Below are positions 34,912 to 42,323 of a stretch of DNA of 64,000 nucleotides, piece after piece (the first letter of the stretch is position 1; each line of letters starts with the position of its first letter). The notes under the pieces are model-generated. The model did not search any database. It was not told the DNA's origin and was given only the letters and a program-made list of their open reading frames with translations. The stretch is from assembly GCF_009663685.2 (NCBI RefSeq), contig NZ_RCOG02000032.1, positions 486,373 to 550,372 on the forward strand. The letters run 5' to 3'. The position numbers were made by a program, and so were the translations under genes. Source of the stretch: Cupriavidus sp. U2. GTDB taxonomy: Bacteria > Pseudomonadota > Gammaproteobacteria > Burkholderiales > Burkholderiaceae.

Positions 34912-36624
34912 TCAGCGAGCGTGACCCTTGGCGGACTTCGCCGACGGCGTCGGCTTGGCGGGTGCGGCCGGTGCTGGCTTGCTGGCCGACTTGCTGGCGC
35001 CCTTGTGCGGTGCGGCTTCCACCACCACGCGCTTGCGCGGCTCGGCCTTTTCAGCTTTCGCCGATCTGGAAACCGATGCCTTTTCGACCTTCTCGGTTTT
35101 TTCCGATTTCGCCGCAACGGTCCTGCCGTGCGCAGCCTTGCCACGGACCGGCGTATCGTCGCCATCGTCGCCGCGCTCGGCGCGTGCTGCTGCCGGCGAG
35201 TTCGGGCGGACCATCAGCACCAGGCTCTGGCCGGCCACCAGCTTGCTGCCCGACAGCTTGTTCCACGACTGCACCTGCCGCACGGACACCCCGTAGCGAT
35301 GAGCCACCGACGACACCGTGTCCTTGCGGCCCGCCTTGACCACCACACGGCGCGCATCGGGCACATCAGGCTCTACGGCCAGCATCGCGGTGTCCACCAG
35401 CGACGCGCTGATGTCCTGATCGTGGCGATCGGTACGCGGAATCATCACCGTCGACCCCGCCTTCAGCCGCATGCCCTTGGGGATGCGGTTGATCTCGCGC
35501 AGCGTGTCGGCATCGACGTTGAGCCGCGCCGCTAGCGATTCCACGCGCTCGCGGCTGTCCACCGAAATGGCCGTCCAGGTGGACAGGCCGCCACGATAGG
35601 TATTGAGGTTGTACTGGAACCGTTCGGCGTTATCGAACGGCAGCAGGATCTGCGGGTTGGCCGCCCCAAGGATCACCGGGCGGTTGAACGAAGGATTGAG
35701 CGCCTTGAACTCGTCCAGCGGCATGTTGGCCAGCTTGGCCGCCAGCGCCACATCGATATCGCGCGACGTGGTCACCGTCACGAAGTACGGATGATCGGGA
35801 ATGTCGGGCAGCTTGACCCCATACGCGGCCGGGTTGGCGATGATGTTCTTTACCGCCTGCAGCTTCGGCACGTAGTACCGCGTCTCGTTCGGCATGGTCA
35901 GGCTGGCGTAGTCCGTGGGCAGCCCGCGCGCCTGGTTGCGCGCGATGGCCCGCGACACGGCACCCTCGCCCCAGTTGTACGCGGCCAGCGCCAGATGCCA
36001 GTCGCCGAACATGTCATAGAGCCGCGACAGGTAGTCGAGCGCCGCGTCGGTGGACGCCAGCACATCGCGCCGCTCGTCGCGGAACATGTTCTGCTTGAGG
36101 TTGTACGTCTTGCCCGTGCTGGGGATGAATTGCCACATCCCGGCCGCCTTGGCCGTGGATTCCGCCTGGGGATTGAACGCGCTTTCGACGAAGGGCAGCA
36201 ACGCCAGCTCCGTCGGCATGTTGCGGCGCTCGAGCTCTTCCACGATGTGGTAGAGGTAGCGGCTCGACCGGCCCACCATCCGCTCCATGTAGTCGGGCCG
36301 GGCGGCGTACCACTGCGTGCGGTCATCGACCAGCGTGCCTTCCAGGTCCGGCATCGCAAAGCCCTTGCGGATGCGGCCCCAGATATCGGACGACGGGCCG
36401 CGCAGCCAGTCCACGCTGGACTGGTCTACCTTGGCGACGTTGGAGCTGGCAAGCGAACCGGCGCGGCCGGTGCTGTTCAGCGTGTTGAGCGGGTCCTTGG
36501 GCGGACCGGATTCCAGGGCGGTCGGCGTGCCGGCCATCTCGCCGGCAGGCGGAGTGGGTGTGCTGGCGCAGGCTGCAAGCAGCGCGGCACACGCAACTAC
36601 CGCCAGAAATCGACCAAATCGCAT
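34912..36624 (-). CDS. mltD: MltD-type membrane-bound lytic transglycosylase with LysM domains
   Basis: This murein-cleaving lipoprotein has 570 residues. The N-terminus MRFGRFLAVVACAALLAAC ends in a lipobox with lipidated Cys19. An SLT domain (about 130-250) has catalytic Glu in LLPFVESAFNP and the motifs AAGMWQFIPSTG and ALAAYNWGEGAV. Two LysM-like repeats follow (about 345-390 and 425-470), then a Lys/Ala/Pro-rich tail of about 90 residues. ATG 36624 has AGAGAA upstream and begins the signal peptide directly; a TTG eight codons upstream is less likely. Confidence 0.9.
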   Translation of the reverse strand: MRFGRFLAVVACAALLAACASTPTPPAGEMAGTPTALESGPPKDPLNTLNSTGRAGSLASSNVAKVDQSSVDWLRGPSSDIWGRIRKGFAMPDLEGTLVDDRTQWYAARPDYMERMVGRSSRYLYHIVEELERRNMPTELALLPFVESAFNPQAESTAKAAGMWQFIPSTGKTYNLKQNMFRDERRDVLASTDAALDYLSRLYDMFGDWHLALAAYNWGEGAVSRAIARNQARGLPTDYASLTMPNETRYYVPKLQAVKNIIANPAAYGVKLPDIPDHPYFVTVTTSRDIDVALAAKLANMPLDEFKALNPSFNRPVILGAANPQILLPFDNAERFQYNLNTYRGGLSTWTAISVDSRERVESLAARLNVDADTLREINRIPKGMRLKAGSTVMIPRTDRHDQDISASLVDTAMLAVEPDVPDARRVVVKAGRKDTVSSVAHRYGVSVRQVQSWNKLSGSKLVAGQSLVLMVRPNSPAAARAERGDDGDDTPVRGKAAHGRTVAAKSEKTEKVEKASVSRSAKAEKAEPRKRVVVEAAPHKGASKSASKPAPAAPAKPTPSAKSAKGHAR

Positions 36625-36639
36625 TAAGTTCTCTGAAAG

Positions 36640-36689
36640 TGACGCCAAAAATTTCGCCTGATCCTATGGAAAAGGCCGGTTGGCGTCAA
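36640..36689 (-). promoter_or_regulatory. Promoter of the mltD-like gene with 9-bp inverted repeat
   Basis: On the minus strand -35 TTGACG (36689-36684) and -10 TAGGAT (36666-36661) are 17 bp apart, giving a leader of about 30 nt. TTGGCGTCA (36680-36688) and TGACGCCAA (36640-36648) form an inverted repeat that brackets the promoter and could be an operator pair. Confidence 0.55.
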
Positions 36690-36803
36690 TGAGATTTTCC
36701 CGAAGATGCAATTTGGACATCTTGCGATACCTGAAATGCAGGCCGGGGCCGTCCGGGCGGGTCCGGCACACCCCTGCGCCCGCCCGCAAACGTCTGGAAT
36801 GTA

Positions 36804-37604
36804 TTATCGGAAATTGTCCTTCCATCCCCGCAGCGCGCCGAACGCCGCGGCATCGTTGCTGACGTCGCCGCCCTGTGCCTGCACGGCCCGGCGCACCGCC
36901 GGCTCTCGCGAACGCAGGAACGGATTGACCGCACGCTCATGGGCTACCGTGGTGGGCACGGTCGGGGTCTCGGCCTGACGCAGCGCATCCACCCGCGCCG
37001 ACCATGCCGACAGATCGGCATTGCCCGGCTCCACGGCCTGCGCAAAGCGGACATTGCTGCGCGTGTATTCGTGGGCGCAGTACACCCGGGTATCGCCGGG
37101 CAAGGCGGCCAGCTTGTCCAGCGACGCCAGCATCTGCGCCGGTGACCCCTCGAACAGCCGCCCGCACCCGCTGGCAAACAGGGTGTCGCCGCAGAAGACG
37201 ACACGGCCCGCGCCGGGCAGGTCGCCGACATAGGCCACGTGGCCGGCGGTATGGCCGGGGACATCCAGCACGCGGAAGGTTGCGGCCGGGTGGGCCAGCG
37301 TCACCGTATCGCCCTCGCGCACGGCCTGGGTGCGATGTCCGATGCGTTCGCCGGCAGGCCCGATCACCGGGATCGGGGTCCCGTCGGGGCCGGCCGGATG
37401 ACGTTCCAGCAAGTCAGCCACGCCGCCCTGATGATCGCCATGGTGATGGGTGATTACAATAGCGCCCAGTGCCAGTCCGCGTTGCGCCAGAAATCGCTCC
37501 ACCGGCTGGGCTTCGCCTGGATCCACCACCGCGGCACTTTCGCCGTCGTGGATGGCCCAGATATAGTTGTCCTGAAAGGCGGGGATCGGCTCCACTTTCA
37601 ACAT
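36804..37604 (-). CDS. gloB: Hydroxyacylglutathione hydrolase (glyoxalase II)
   Basis: GloB hydrolyses S-lactoylglutathione to lactate and glutathione, completing methylglyoxal detoxification. The 266 residues are a metallo-beta-lactamase fold with the binuclear metal motif ITHHHGDHQGG, further ligands in VPGHTAGHVAY, FCGDTLF and CAHEYTRSN, and the C-terminal glutathione-binding domain. ATG 37604 has AGGAG 6 nt upstream; the open frame upstream is not homologous. Its start codon is only 10 bp from that of the divergent methyltransferase gene. The order gloB-yafS-rnhA-dnaQ is also found in E. coli. Confidence 0.95.
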   Translation of the reverse strand: MLKVEPIPAFQDNYIWAIHDGESAAVVDPGEAQPVERFLAQRGLALGAIVITHHHGDHQGGVADLLERHPAGPDGTPIPVIGPAGERIGHRTQAVREGDTVTLAHPAATFRVLDVPGHTAGHVAYVGDLPGAGRVVFCGDTLFASGCGRLFEGSPAQMLASLDKLAALPGDTRVYCAHEYTRSNVRFAQAVEPGNADLSAWSARVDALRQAETPTVPTTVAHERAVNPFLRSREPAVRRAVQAQGGDVSNDAAAFGALRGWKDNFR

Positions 37605-37614
37605 GTGTGCTCCT

Positions 37615-38415
37615 ATGTCCAACCGACCGATTATAGATTGGGAAGAATGGCTGGCGTCGCCACCCGGGCAGTACATGCTCCGGTGGGAGTCGCAGCAGTA
37701 TGACCGGACGGTAACGGACATCTTCGGCTACCACGCGGTGCAGCTGGGGCTGCCCCAGATCGACACGCTGCGCGAGAACCGCATGCCGTTCTCGGCGCTG
37801 GCGCTCGATGGCCGCGCCGGCCCCCACGGGCCGCGCGAGACGCACCCCGACGCGCGCCAGCTGCTGTGCCGATTCGACGAGTTGCCGTTCGATACGCAGA
37901 GCATCGACCTGGTCACCCTGCCCCATATCCTGGAGTTTTCCGAGGACCCGCACGAAGTGCTGCGCGAGGTATCGCGCGTGCTGATGCCCGAGGGCCGCGT
38001 GGTGGTGACCTGCTTCAACCCGATGAGCCTGTGGGGTGCGCGCCAGGGCCTGAACCGCCTGGGCGCCACGCCCTTCCTGCCCAGCGACGCGCAGACCATC
38101 GGCTTCGTGCGGATCAAGGACTGGCTCAAGCTGCTGGGCTTCGAGATCATCCGCGGCCGCTTTGGCTGCTACTGTCCGCCGTATCGCACTGACCGCTGGC
38201 TGCAGCGCGCCACCTTCATGGAAAAGGCGGGCGACCGCTGGTGGCCGATCTTCGGCTCGGTCTATATGATCTCCGCGGTCAAGCGGGTCAAGAACGTCCG
38301 CCTGGTGGGCCCGGCGTGGAAGACCGCCAAGCCCACCCTGGCGCCTGTGGCGGCCCCGGTGGCCACCCCCACGGGCACGCACGGCAAACATCAAAAGACC
38401 ACGCCCGACGCCTGA
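37615..38415 (+). CDS. SAM-dependent methyltransferase (YafS-like)
   Basis: The 266-residue protein has a class I methyltransferase core of the Methyltransf_11 type: DELPFDTQSIDLVTLPHILEFSEDPHEVLREVSRVLMPEGRVVVTCFNPMSLWG spans motifs III-V. The N-terminal SAM loop is weak. The gene order with gloB, rnhA and dnaQ equals that of E. coli yafS; its substrate is unknown. ATG 37615 is preferred over 37603, which would overlap the gloB start. No ribosome site is visible, since the region upstream is gloB coding sequence. Confidence 0.85.
   Translation: MSNRPIIDWEEWLASPPGQYMLRWESQQYDRTVTDIFGYHAVQLGLPQIDTLRENRMPFSALALDGRAGPHGPRETHPDARQLLCRFDELPFDTQSIDLVTLPHILEFSEDPHEVLREVSRVLMPEGRVVVTCFNPMSLWGARQGLNRLGATPFLPSDAQTIGFVRIKDWLKLLGFEIIRGRFGCYCPPYRTDRWLQRATFMEKAGDRWWPIFGSVYMISAVKRVKNVRLVGPAWKTAKPTLAPVAAPVATPTGTHGKHQKTTPDA
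37630..37635 (-). promoter_or_regulatory. Likely -10 element of gloB inside the divergent gene
   Basis: A perfect TATAAT on the minus strand lies within the first codons of the methyltransferase gene, 26-31 bp before the gloB start. No good -35 is seen at the matching distance. Confidence 0.5.
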
Positions 38416-38438
38416 GCCGGGCCATCCTCCATTTATCC

Positions 38439-38876
38439 ATGCAAGAAGTCACGATTTATTCCGACGGCGCCTGCAAGGGCAATCCCGGCCCTGGCGGCTG
38501 GGGTGCCGTGCTGGTATCCGGCGGCCACGAGAAAGAGCTGTTCGGCGGCGAGAACCCCACCACCAACAACCGCATGGAACTGATGGCCGTGATCGAGGCG
38601 CTGCGCGCGCTCAAGCGGCCCTGCGTCATCAATATCTATACCGATTCGCAGTACGTCCAGAAGGGCATCAGCGAATGGATCACCGGCTGGAAAAAACGCG
38701 GCTGGATGACGGCCGACAAGAAGCCGGTCAAGAACGCCGACCTTTGGCAGATCCTGGACGAAGCCCGCCAGCCGCACGTGATTGAATGGCACTGGGTGCG
38801 CGGCCATGCCGGCCATCCCGGCAACGAACGGGCGGACCGCCTGGCCAATCGCGGCGTGGAATCGATCAGCGCCTGA
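38439..38876 (+). CDS. rnhA: Ribonuclease HI
   Basis: RNase HI removes RNA from RNA-DNA hybrids such as R-loops and primers. The 145 residues carry all catalytic acids: Asp in TIYSDGACKGNPGPGGWG, Glu in NNRMELMAVIEAL, Asp in INIYTDSQYV, and the final Asp in HPGNERADRLAN. The GWKKRGWMTADKKPVKNADLW handle region is intact. It starts 23 bp after the methyltransferase gene stop. Confidence 0.97.
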   Translation: MQEVTIYSDGACKGNPGPGGWGAVLVSGGHEKELFGGENPTTNNRMELMAVIEALRALKRPCVINIYTDSQYVQKGISEWITGWKKRGWMTADKKPVKNADLWQILDEARQPHVIEWHWVRGHAGHPGNERADRLANRGVESISA

Positions 38877-38925
38877 CCCCCGCAATCCGTCGCCCAGCCG
38901 TGCCGGGCGATTACAATCCTGCCCC

Positions 38926-39663
38926 ATGCGACAGATCGTTCTCGATACCGAAACCACCGGCCTGAACCACGCCACCGGCGATCGCCTGATCGAAATTGGC
39001 TGCGTGGAACTGGTCAACCGCCGCCTGACCGGCCGCAACCTGCACTTCTATATCAACCCGGAACGCGACGTCCCCGAAGACGCCGTGGCCATCCACGGCC
39101 TGACCGCCGAATTCCTGGCCGACAAGCCGAAGTTTGCTGACGTCATGCACGAGATCCGGGAGTTCGTGCGCGACGCCGAACTGATCATCCACAACGCCGC
39201 GTTCGACATGGGCTTCCTGGAGATGGAGTTCAAGCTCCACAAACTGCCACCGTTCCGCGACCACGTGGCCAATGTGATCGACACCCTGCGCGAAGCCCGC
39301 CAGATGTTCCCCGGCAAGCGCAATTCGCTGGATGCCCTGTGCGATCGCCTGGGCGTCAGCAACGCGCACCGCACGCTGCACGGCGCGTTGCTCGATGCCG
39401 AACTGCTGGCCGAGGTCTACCTGGCCATGACGCGCGGCCAGAATTCGCTGGTCATCGACATGCTCGACGCCGGCGCCGCCCAGGGCGAAACCCGCGCTAC
39501 GGCCGACCTGTCGGCCCTGACCCTGCCGGTGCTGCTGGCCACCGAGACCGAACTGTCGGCCCACCTGAGCGTGCTCAAGGAACTGGACAAGGCCAGCGGC
39601 GGCAAGACCGTCTGGAAGATCGAAGTCCCGGCCGAAGTGCCCGCCGAGGCCACCGTGCAGTAG
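38926..39663 (+). CDS. dnaQ: DNA polymerase III epsilon subunit (proofreading exonuclease)
   Basis: DnaQ is the 3'-5' proofreading exonuclease of the replicative polymerase. The 245 residues have ExoI IVLDTETTGLN, ExoII IIHNAAFDMGFLEMEF and ExoIIIepsilon HRTLHGALLDAELLAEVYL. The C-terminal ~60 residues hold the polymerase-binding segment. The start MRQIVLDTETTG is conserved; the frame is open back into rnhA. A TACAAT -10-like element (38912-38917) lies only 8 bp before the ATG, so the gene may also give a nearly leaderless transcript. Confidence 0.96.
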   Translation: MRQIVLDTETTGLNHATGDRLIEIGCVELVNRRLTGRNLHFYINPERDVPEDAVAIHGLTAEFLADKPKFADVMHEIREFVRDAELIIHNAAFDMGFLEMEFKLHKLPPFRDHVANVIDTLREARQMFPGKRNSLDALCDRLGVSNAHRTLHGALLDAELLAEVYLAMTRGQNSLVIDMLDAGAAQGETRATADLSALTLPVLLATETELSAHLSVLKELDKASGGKTVWKIEVPAEVPAEATVQ

Positions 39664-39700
39664 CCCTCACCACTTTTTTAAAGAAAGTTCAAAAAAGGGC

Positions 39701-39729
39701 TTTACAAGATACTGGCCCATCGGCATAAT
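39701..39729 (+). promoter_or_regulatory. Promoter of tRNA-Val
   Basis: TTTACA (39701-39706) and CATAAT (39724-39729) are separated by 17 bp, with predicted transcription start about 43 nt before the mature tRNA. Confidence 0.7.
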
Positions 39730-39779
39730 CTCGTTTCTCCACTGCACGACGCTAGCAACAACGGCGACGAAGCAGCAAG

Positions 39780-39854
39780 GGGTGGTTAGCTCAGCGGTAG
39801 AGCACTGCCTTCACACGGCAGGGGTCACAGGTTCAATCCCTGTACCACCCACCA
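39780..39854 (+). tRNA. tRNA-Val (anticodon CAC)
   Basis: A complete cloverleaf: acceptor GGGTGGT/ACCACCC, D arm TAGCTCAGCGGTAGAGCA, anticodon stem CTGCC/GGCAG enclosing the loop TTCACAC with anticodon CAC (reads GUG), T arm CACAGGTTCAATCCCTGTA, discriminator A and encoded CCA at 39852-39854. It has its own promoter and terminator. Confidence 0.95.
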
Positions 39855-39862
39855 GATTCGTC

Positions 39863-39892
39863 AAAAAGCCCAGCAGCGATGCTGGGCTTTTT
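39863..39892 (+). terminator. Intrinsic terminator of tRNA-Val
   Basis: AAAAAGCCCAGCA pairs with TGCTGGGCTTTTT around a GCGA loop, followed by GTTTT. The A-rich 5' side also makes it usable for the convergent AadA-like gene. Confidence 0.88.
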
Positions 39893-39921
39893 GTTTTGGC
39901 GCCCGGCATTGGCGCCGTCAG

Positions 39922-40725
39922 TTACATCACCAGCATTTCATCAATGGCGGTCCGTGCGAAGCGGATGAACGCTTCCACCTGCCGTGCATCGGCGAGGGCC
40001 GACGGCGGCCCATCCTCCAGATATCCTGCCCTCGCCGCGATCATGACTGGGCGGAATGCCTCGGGCAGCCGCTCCAGCGCCCACGTCGCGGCCACGTCCT
40101 TGGGGGCGATCTTTCCGGTGGTCGCGCTGTACCAGATGCGGGCCAGGGCCAGCACGACGTTGCGTTCGTCGTCCTTCCAATCGGCGTCGGCATTCCATTG
40201 CGCTGCGGTATCGCGCAGCGCGCGGTGGAAATCTTGCACGGGGACGGCATCGAGCAGCGTCTCGGCCGAGGGACCCACCAGTGCCACGCTGTGCTGGCGC
40301 GCCTTCGTCAGCAGGATGGCCAGGTCGTGATCAAGAACTGGCGATTCGACAATGCCGGCCTGCAAATCGGTGCGTAGCCATTCGCCGAACTGGAGTTCGC
40401 GCCTGGCCGGGTAGCGCCAGGGCACGACGTCATCGCACGCCACCACGGTGACTTCCAGCGGGCGCCATCGCCCTTCGCTGCCCGGCGGGACAGAAATCGT
40501 CAAGAGATCGCGCATCAATGCGCGCCTGGCCGATTCTTCAAGCCGCGTCCGCACGATCACCAGCAGATCGATATCGCTGCACGGCTTCAATCCGCCTTCG
40601 ACGGCCGATCCGAACAGGTGGACGCCCATCAGCGTGCCGCCAAGGTGTCGCGCGATCACCGCGCATGCCAGCAAGGTCTGCTCTGTAATATCCACGGGAA
40701 CGATCGTGCGTGCCATCTCGGTCAT
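39922..40725 (-). CDS. AadA-like aminoglycoside nucleotidyltransferase (ANT(3'') family)
   Basis: The 267-residue protein shows the ANT(3'')/AadA layout. An N-terminal nucleotidyltransferase fold has HLFGSAVEGGLKPCSDIDLLV (metal-binding D-x-D) and the third carboxylate in RRPLEVT-like WRPLEVTVV. A C-terminal helical domain has DERNVVLALARIWYSATTGKIAPKDVAATWALERLP. Such enzymes adenylylate streptomycin and spectinomycin. There is no integrase or attC-like site nearby, so it looks like a resident chromosomal homologue rather than an integron cassette. Its drug activity is unproven. It ends near the tRNA-Val terminator. Confidence 0.82.
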   Translation of the reverse strand: MTEMARTIVPVDITEQTLLACAVIARHLGGTLMGVHLFGSAVEGGLKPCSDIDLLVIVRTRLEESARRALMRDLLTISVPPGSEGRWRPLEVTVVACDDVVPWRYPARRELQFGEWLRTDLQAGIVESPVLDHDLAILLTKARQHSVALVGPSAETLLDAVPVQDFHRALRDTAAQWNADADWKDDERNVVLALARIWYSATTGKIAPKDVAATWALERLPEAFRPVMIAARAGYLEDGPPSALADARQVEAFIRFARTAIDEMLVM

Positions 40726-40892
40726 CGACAGACTCTTTCTGGTCAGATTTCACCCGGCAAGCATACGGCCATCGAACCCAAGGCGTCACGCGCGCCTCGG
40801 ATAAATATTTGAGACAATGGGAATCAGTATTTGATTCGAGCGAGATCGCCCGCCTACCATAGCCTCACGCCGACTCCCGATAAAGTTATTAA

Positions 40893-40905
40893 TGAGTCAC
40901 TCATA
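40893..40905. promoter_or_regulatory. Short palindrome upstream of the 78-residue gene
   Basis: ATGAGT-C-ACTCAT is a perfect 13-bp palindrome in the 289-bp gap between the divergent AadA-like and small genes. The same gap holds a possible promoter for the small gene, TTGATT (40831-40836) and TACCAT (40855-40860), 18 bp apart. Both are weak predictions. Confidence 0.35.
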
Positions 40906-41014
40906 GACGCTATCCGCCATGCGCCGCCAACGCAGGCCGGACGCCGACGGAGCGCAAGGCCGTCCAGGCACAGGCGGGAATCAGGTCCATCACTAGACAG
41001 GAGCGCCAGGAAAC

Positions 41015-41251
41015 ATGCCAATGTCGAAGACCTCGAAGAAAAAGTACCTCAAGGCCCTGAACCGGAGCCTGAAAAAGGAAGCTGGCAAGGATTTCGGGTC
41101 GAGCTTTGTGTTCTATCCGCTCGGCGCCAAGCCCAAGGACGCCACCGGCGTGACCGCCAGCGATGCGGCCAATCCGCAGCAACTGAAGGTCATGGAGGCC
41201 GTGCAGGCGCGCGTGTTCGCGGCGTTCGGCAGCGCCTCCGGGGCTGCCTGA
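41015..41251 (+). CDS. Small basic protein of unknown function
   Basis: I do not recognise this 78-residue protein. The N-terminal half is strongly basic (MSKTSKKKYLKALNRSLKKE), the middle is GSSFVFYPLGAKP, and the C-terminal half is an Ala-rich helix (QQLKVMEAVQARVFAAFGSAS). AGGAG lies upstream at about 41001-41005, and ATG 41021 is an alternative start two codons later. Codon use follows the high-GC pattern of the genome, which supports a real gene. It stands alone between the AadA-like gene and the DUF6932-like pair. Confidence 0.6.
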   Translation: MPMSKTSKKKYLKALNRSLKKEAGKDFGSSFVFYPLGAKPKDATGVTASDAANPQQLKVMEAVQARVFAAFGSASGAA

Positions 41252-41328
41252 TCCCCAGCCGGAGGTTTGTCGTCCTTGCTTCCCCGTTACAGTGACCGCT
41301 GTGGCAGATGTTCGATGCTGACGGCGTG

Positions 41329-41535
41329 CTACACGGACACGCCGCGATCATTCCGCGGACACGGGATTTGTGAGCGCGGCGACGGCACCTTCGCTTCGGC
41401 CATCGCCAGTTCCTCAAGCACTTGCCTGAGTCGATACTCAAGACTGGATCGCGTGATCCCGTCCGGCAGCGTCGTGATCATCCTCATGAGAAAATTCCGG
41501 TCCGCATGCAGCCGGTCGATCTGGTATTCAGACAT
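41329..41535 (-). CDS. Small partner protein of the DUF6932-like gene
   Basis: The 68-residue protein (MSEYQIDRLHADRNFLMRM...) is mostly predicted helix with a leucine-rich, coiled-coil-like stretch SSLEYRLRQVLEELAMAEAKV, then a short basic, proline-rich tail. It overlaps the 3' end of the upstream gene by 8 bp on the same strand, so the two are translationally coupled. I know no family for it. The two-gene arrangement recalls a toxin-antitoxin or small defence module, but this is only inference. Confidence 0.6.
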   Translation of the reverse strand: MSEYQIDRLHADRNFLMRMITTLPDGITRSSLEYRLRQVLEELAMAEAKVPSPRSQIPCPRNDRGVSV

Positions 41536-42142
41536 TGGCCAGTCCTTCGTTGCACAGTTCGATGTTGAGGGATCCGGCATGCTGTGCCAGCCGACGCATG
41601 GCTGCCGCAAGACAGACACCTGCCGACTCATCCAGCGCGGGATCAAGGTCGATCTCCAGAAAGCCCTTCCACTGCAAGCTCCGACGATGTGACCAGAGGC
41701 TATACCAATACGTAGACAGGCAGATCAGATCCCGCATGGATATGGACGAATCCACCCAATACCCGTCGACCATGAAGTGCCTCTTCACGAACTGCTGATC
41801 AAGAAGATGTCCCGGTAGCTTTCCGTGAACCTCAGCGTGGTCTTCCAGGAACGTCACAACGTCGATGTCGCGCGGCGGACGCCATTCCAGCGATTCGATG
41901 TCCTCTGAAAAACTTCCGTCGATCCATTGGAAGCCGTTGCAGATGCCGGCTTCGTGCAGCGCCTTTCTGAACGCCAGCAATCCTTGCAAAAGCCTGCAGC
42001 GATGCGATGACGTGGCAAACCGCTCCACCAGGGCAACCAGTGATACGTGGTAAGGCGACCGCTCCATACTGCCCGGGTGGGGCCCGGTCACCGGCGGAAG
42101 CACCCGCGCATCATTCCACGCTGGTATCGGTACAGCATTCAT
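41528..42142 (-). CDS. DUF6932-like nucleotidyltransferase-fold protein
   Basis: This 204-residue protein opens MNAVPIPAWNDARVLPPV and contains ERSPYHVSLVALVERFATS, FQWIDGSFSEDIESLEWRPPRDIDVVTFL and DGYWVDSSISMRDLICLSTYWYSLWSHRR. The G-S-F...D-I-D pattern is that of a nucleotidyltransferase fold with its metal-binding D-x-D, and the whole resembles proteins I recall as DUF6932. No target is known. It forms an overlapping pair with a 68-residue downstream gene. Base composition here is visibly less GC-rich than in the flanks, suggesting acquisition. Confidence 0.7.
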   Translation of the reverse strand: MNAVPIPAWNDARVLPPVTGPHPGSMERSPYHVSLVALVERFATSSHRCRLLQGLLAFRKALHEAGICNGFQWIDGSFSEDIESLEWRPPRDIDVVTFLEDHAEVHGKLPGHLLDQQFVKRHFMVDGYWVDSSISMRDLICLSTYWYSLWSHRRSLQWKGFLEIDLDPALDESAGVCLAAAMRRLAQHAGSLNIELCNEGLANV

Positions 42143-42242
42143 GAATTGACCCCCAGTTTGTGCGGCGCCTGCCCTTCAGGCAAGAAAGGCGGGCCGCGTT
42201 ATCGATGGGGGATCTTCACACGCATTGGCGTAAACTTCTGTG

Positions 42243-42272
42243 CCCAAATGGAACATTGCTGTTGCATTTGGG
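42243..42272. promoter_or_regulatory. 30-bp near-perfect palindrome upstream of the DUF6932-like gene
   Basis: The outer arms CCCAAATG (42243-42250) and CATTTGGG (42265-42272) and the inner arms AACA/TGTT pair around TTGC, with one G-G mismatch between them: 13-bp arms in total. It lies about 100 bp before the DUF6932-like start and 50 bp after the rhodanese stop. No T run follows on either strand, so an operator is more likely than a terminator. Confidence 0.6.
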
Positions 42273-42323
42273 GATGGCCCACTGCGTTGCGCAGGGGTCT
42301 TGCCTTGGCGCAATTCGGTTAGC

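Noticed and set aside
39922..40800. Integron gene cassette carrying aadA
   Set aside because: No intI and no attC-like imperfect palindrome near the gene ends.
39780..42300. tRNA-Val as an integration site for a genomic island
   Set aside because: No integrase gene and no repeat of the tRNA 3' end was found downstream within the patch; the AadA-like gene has native composition.
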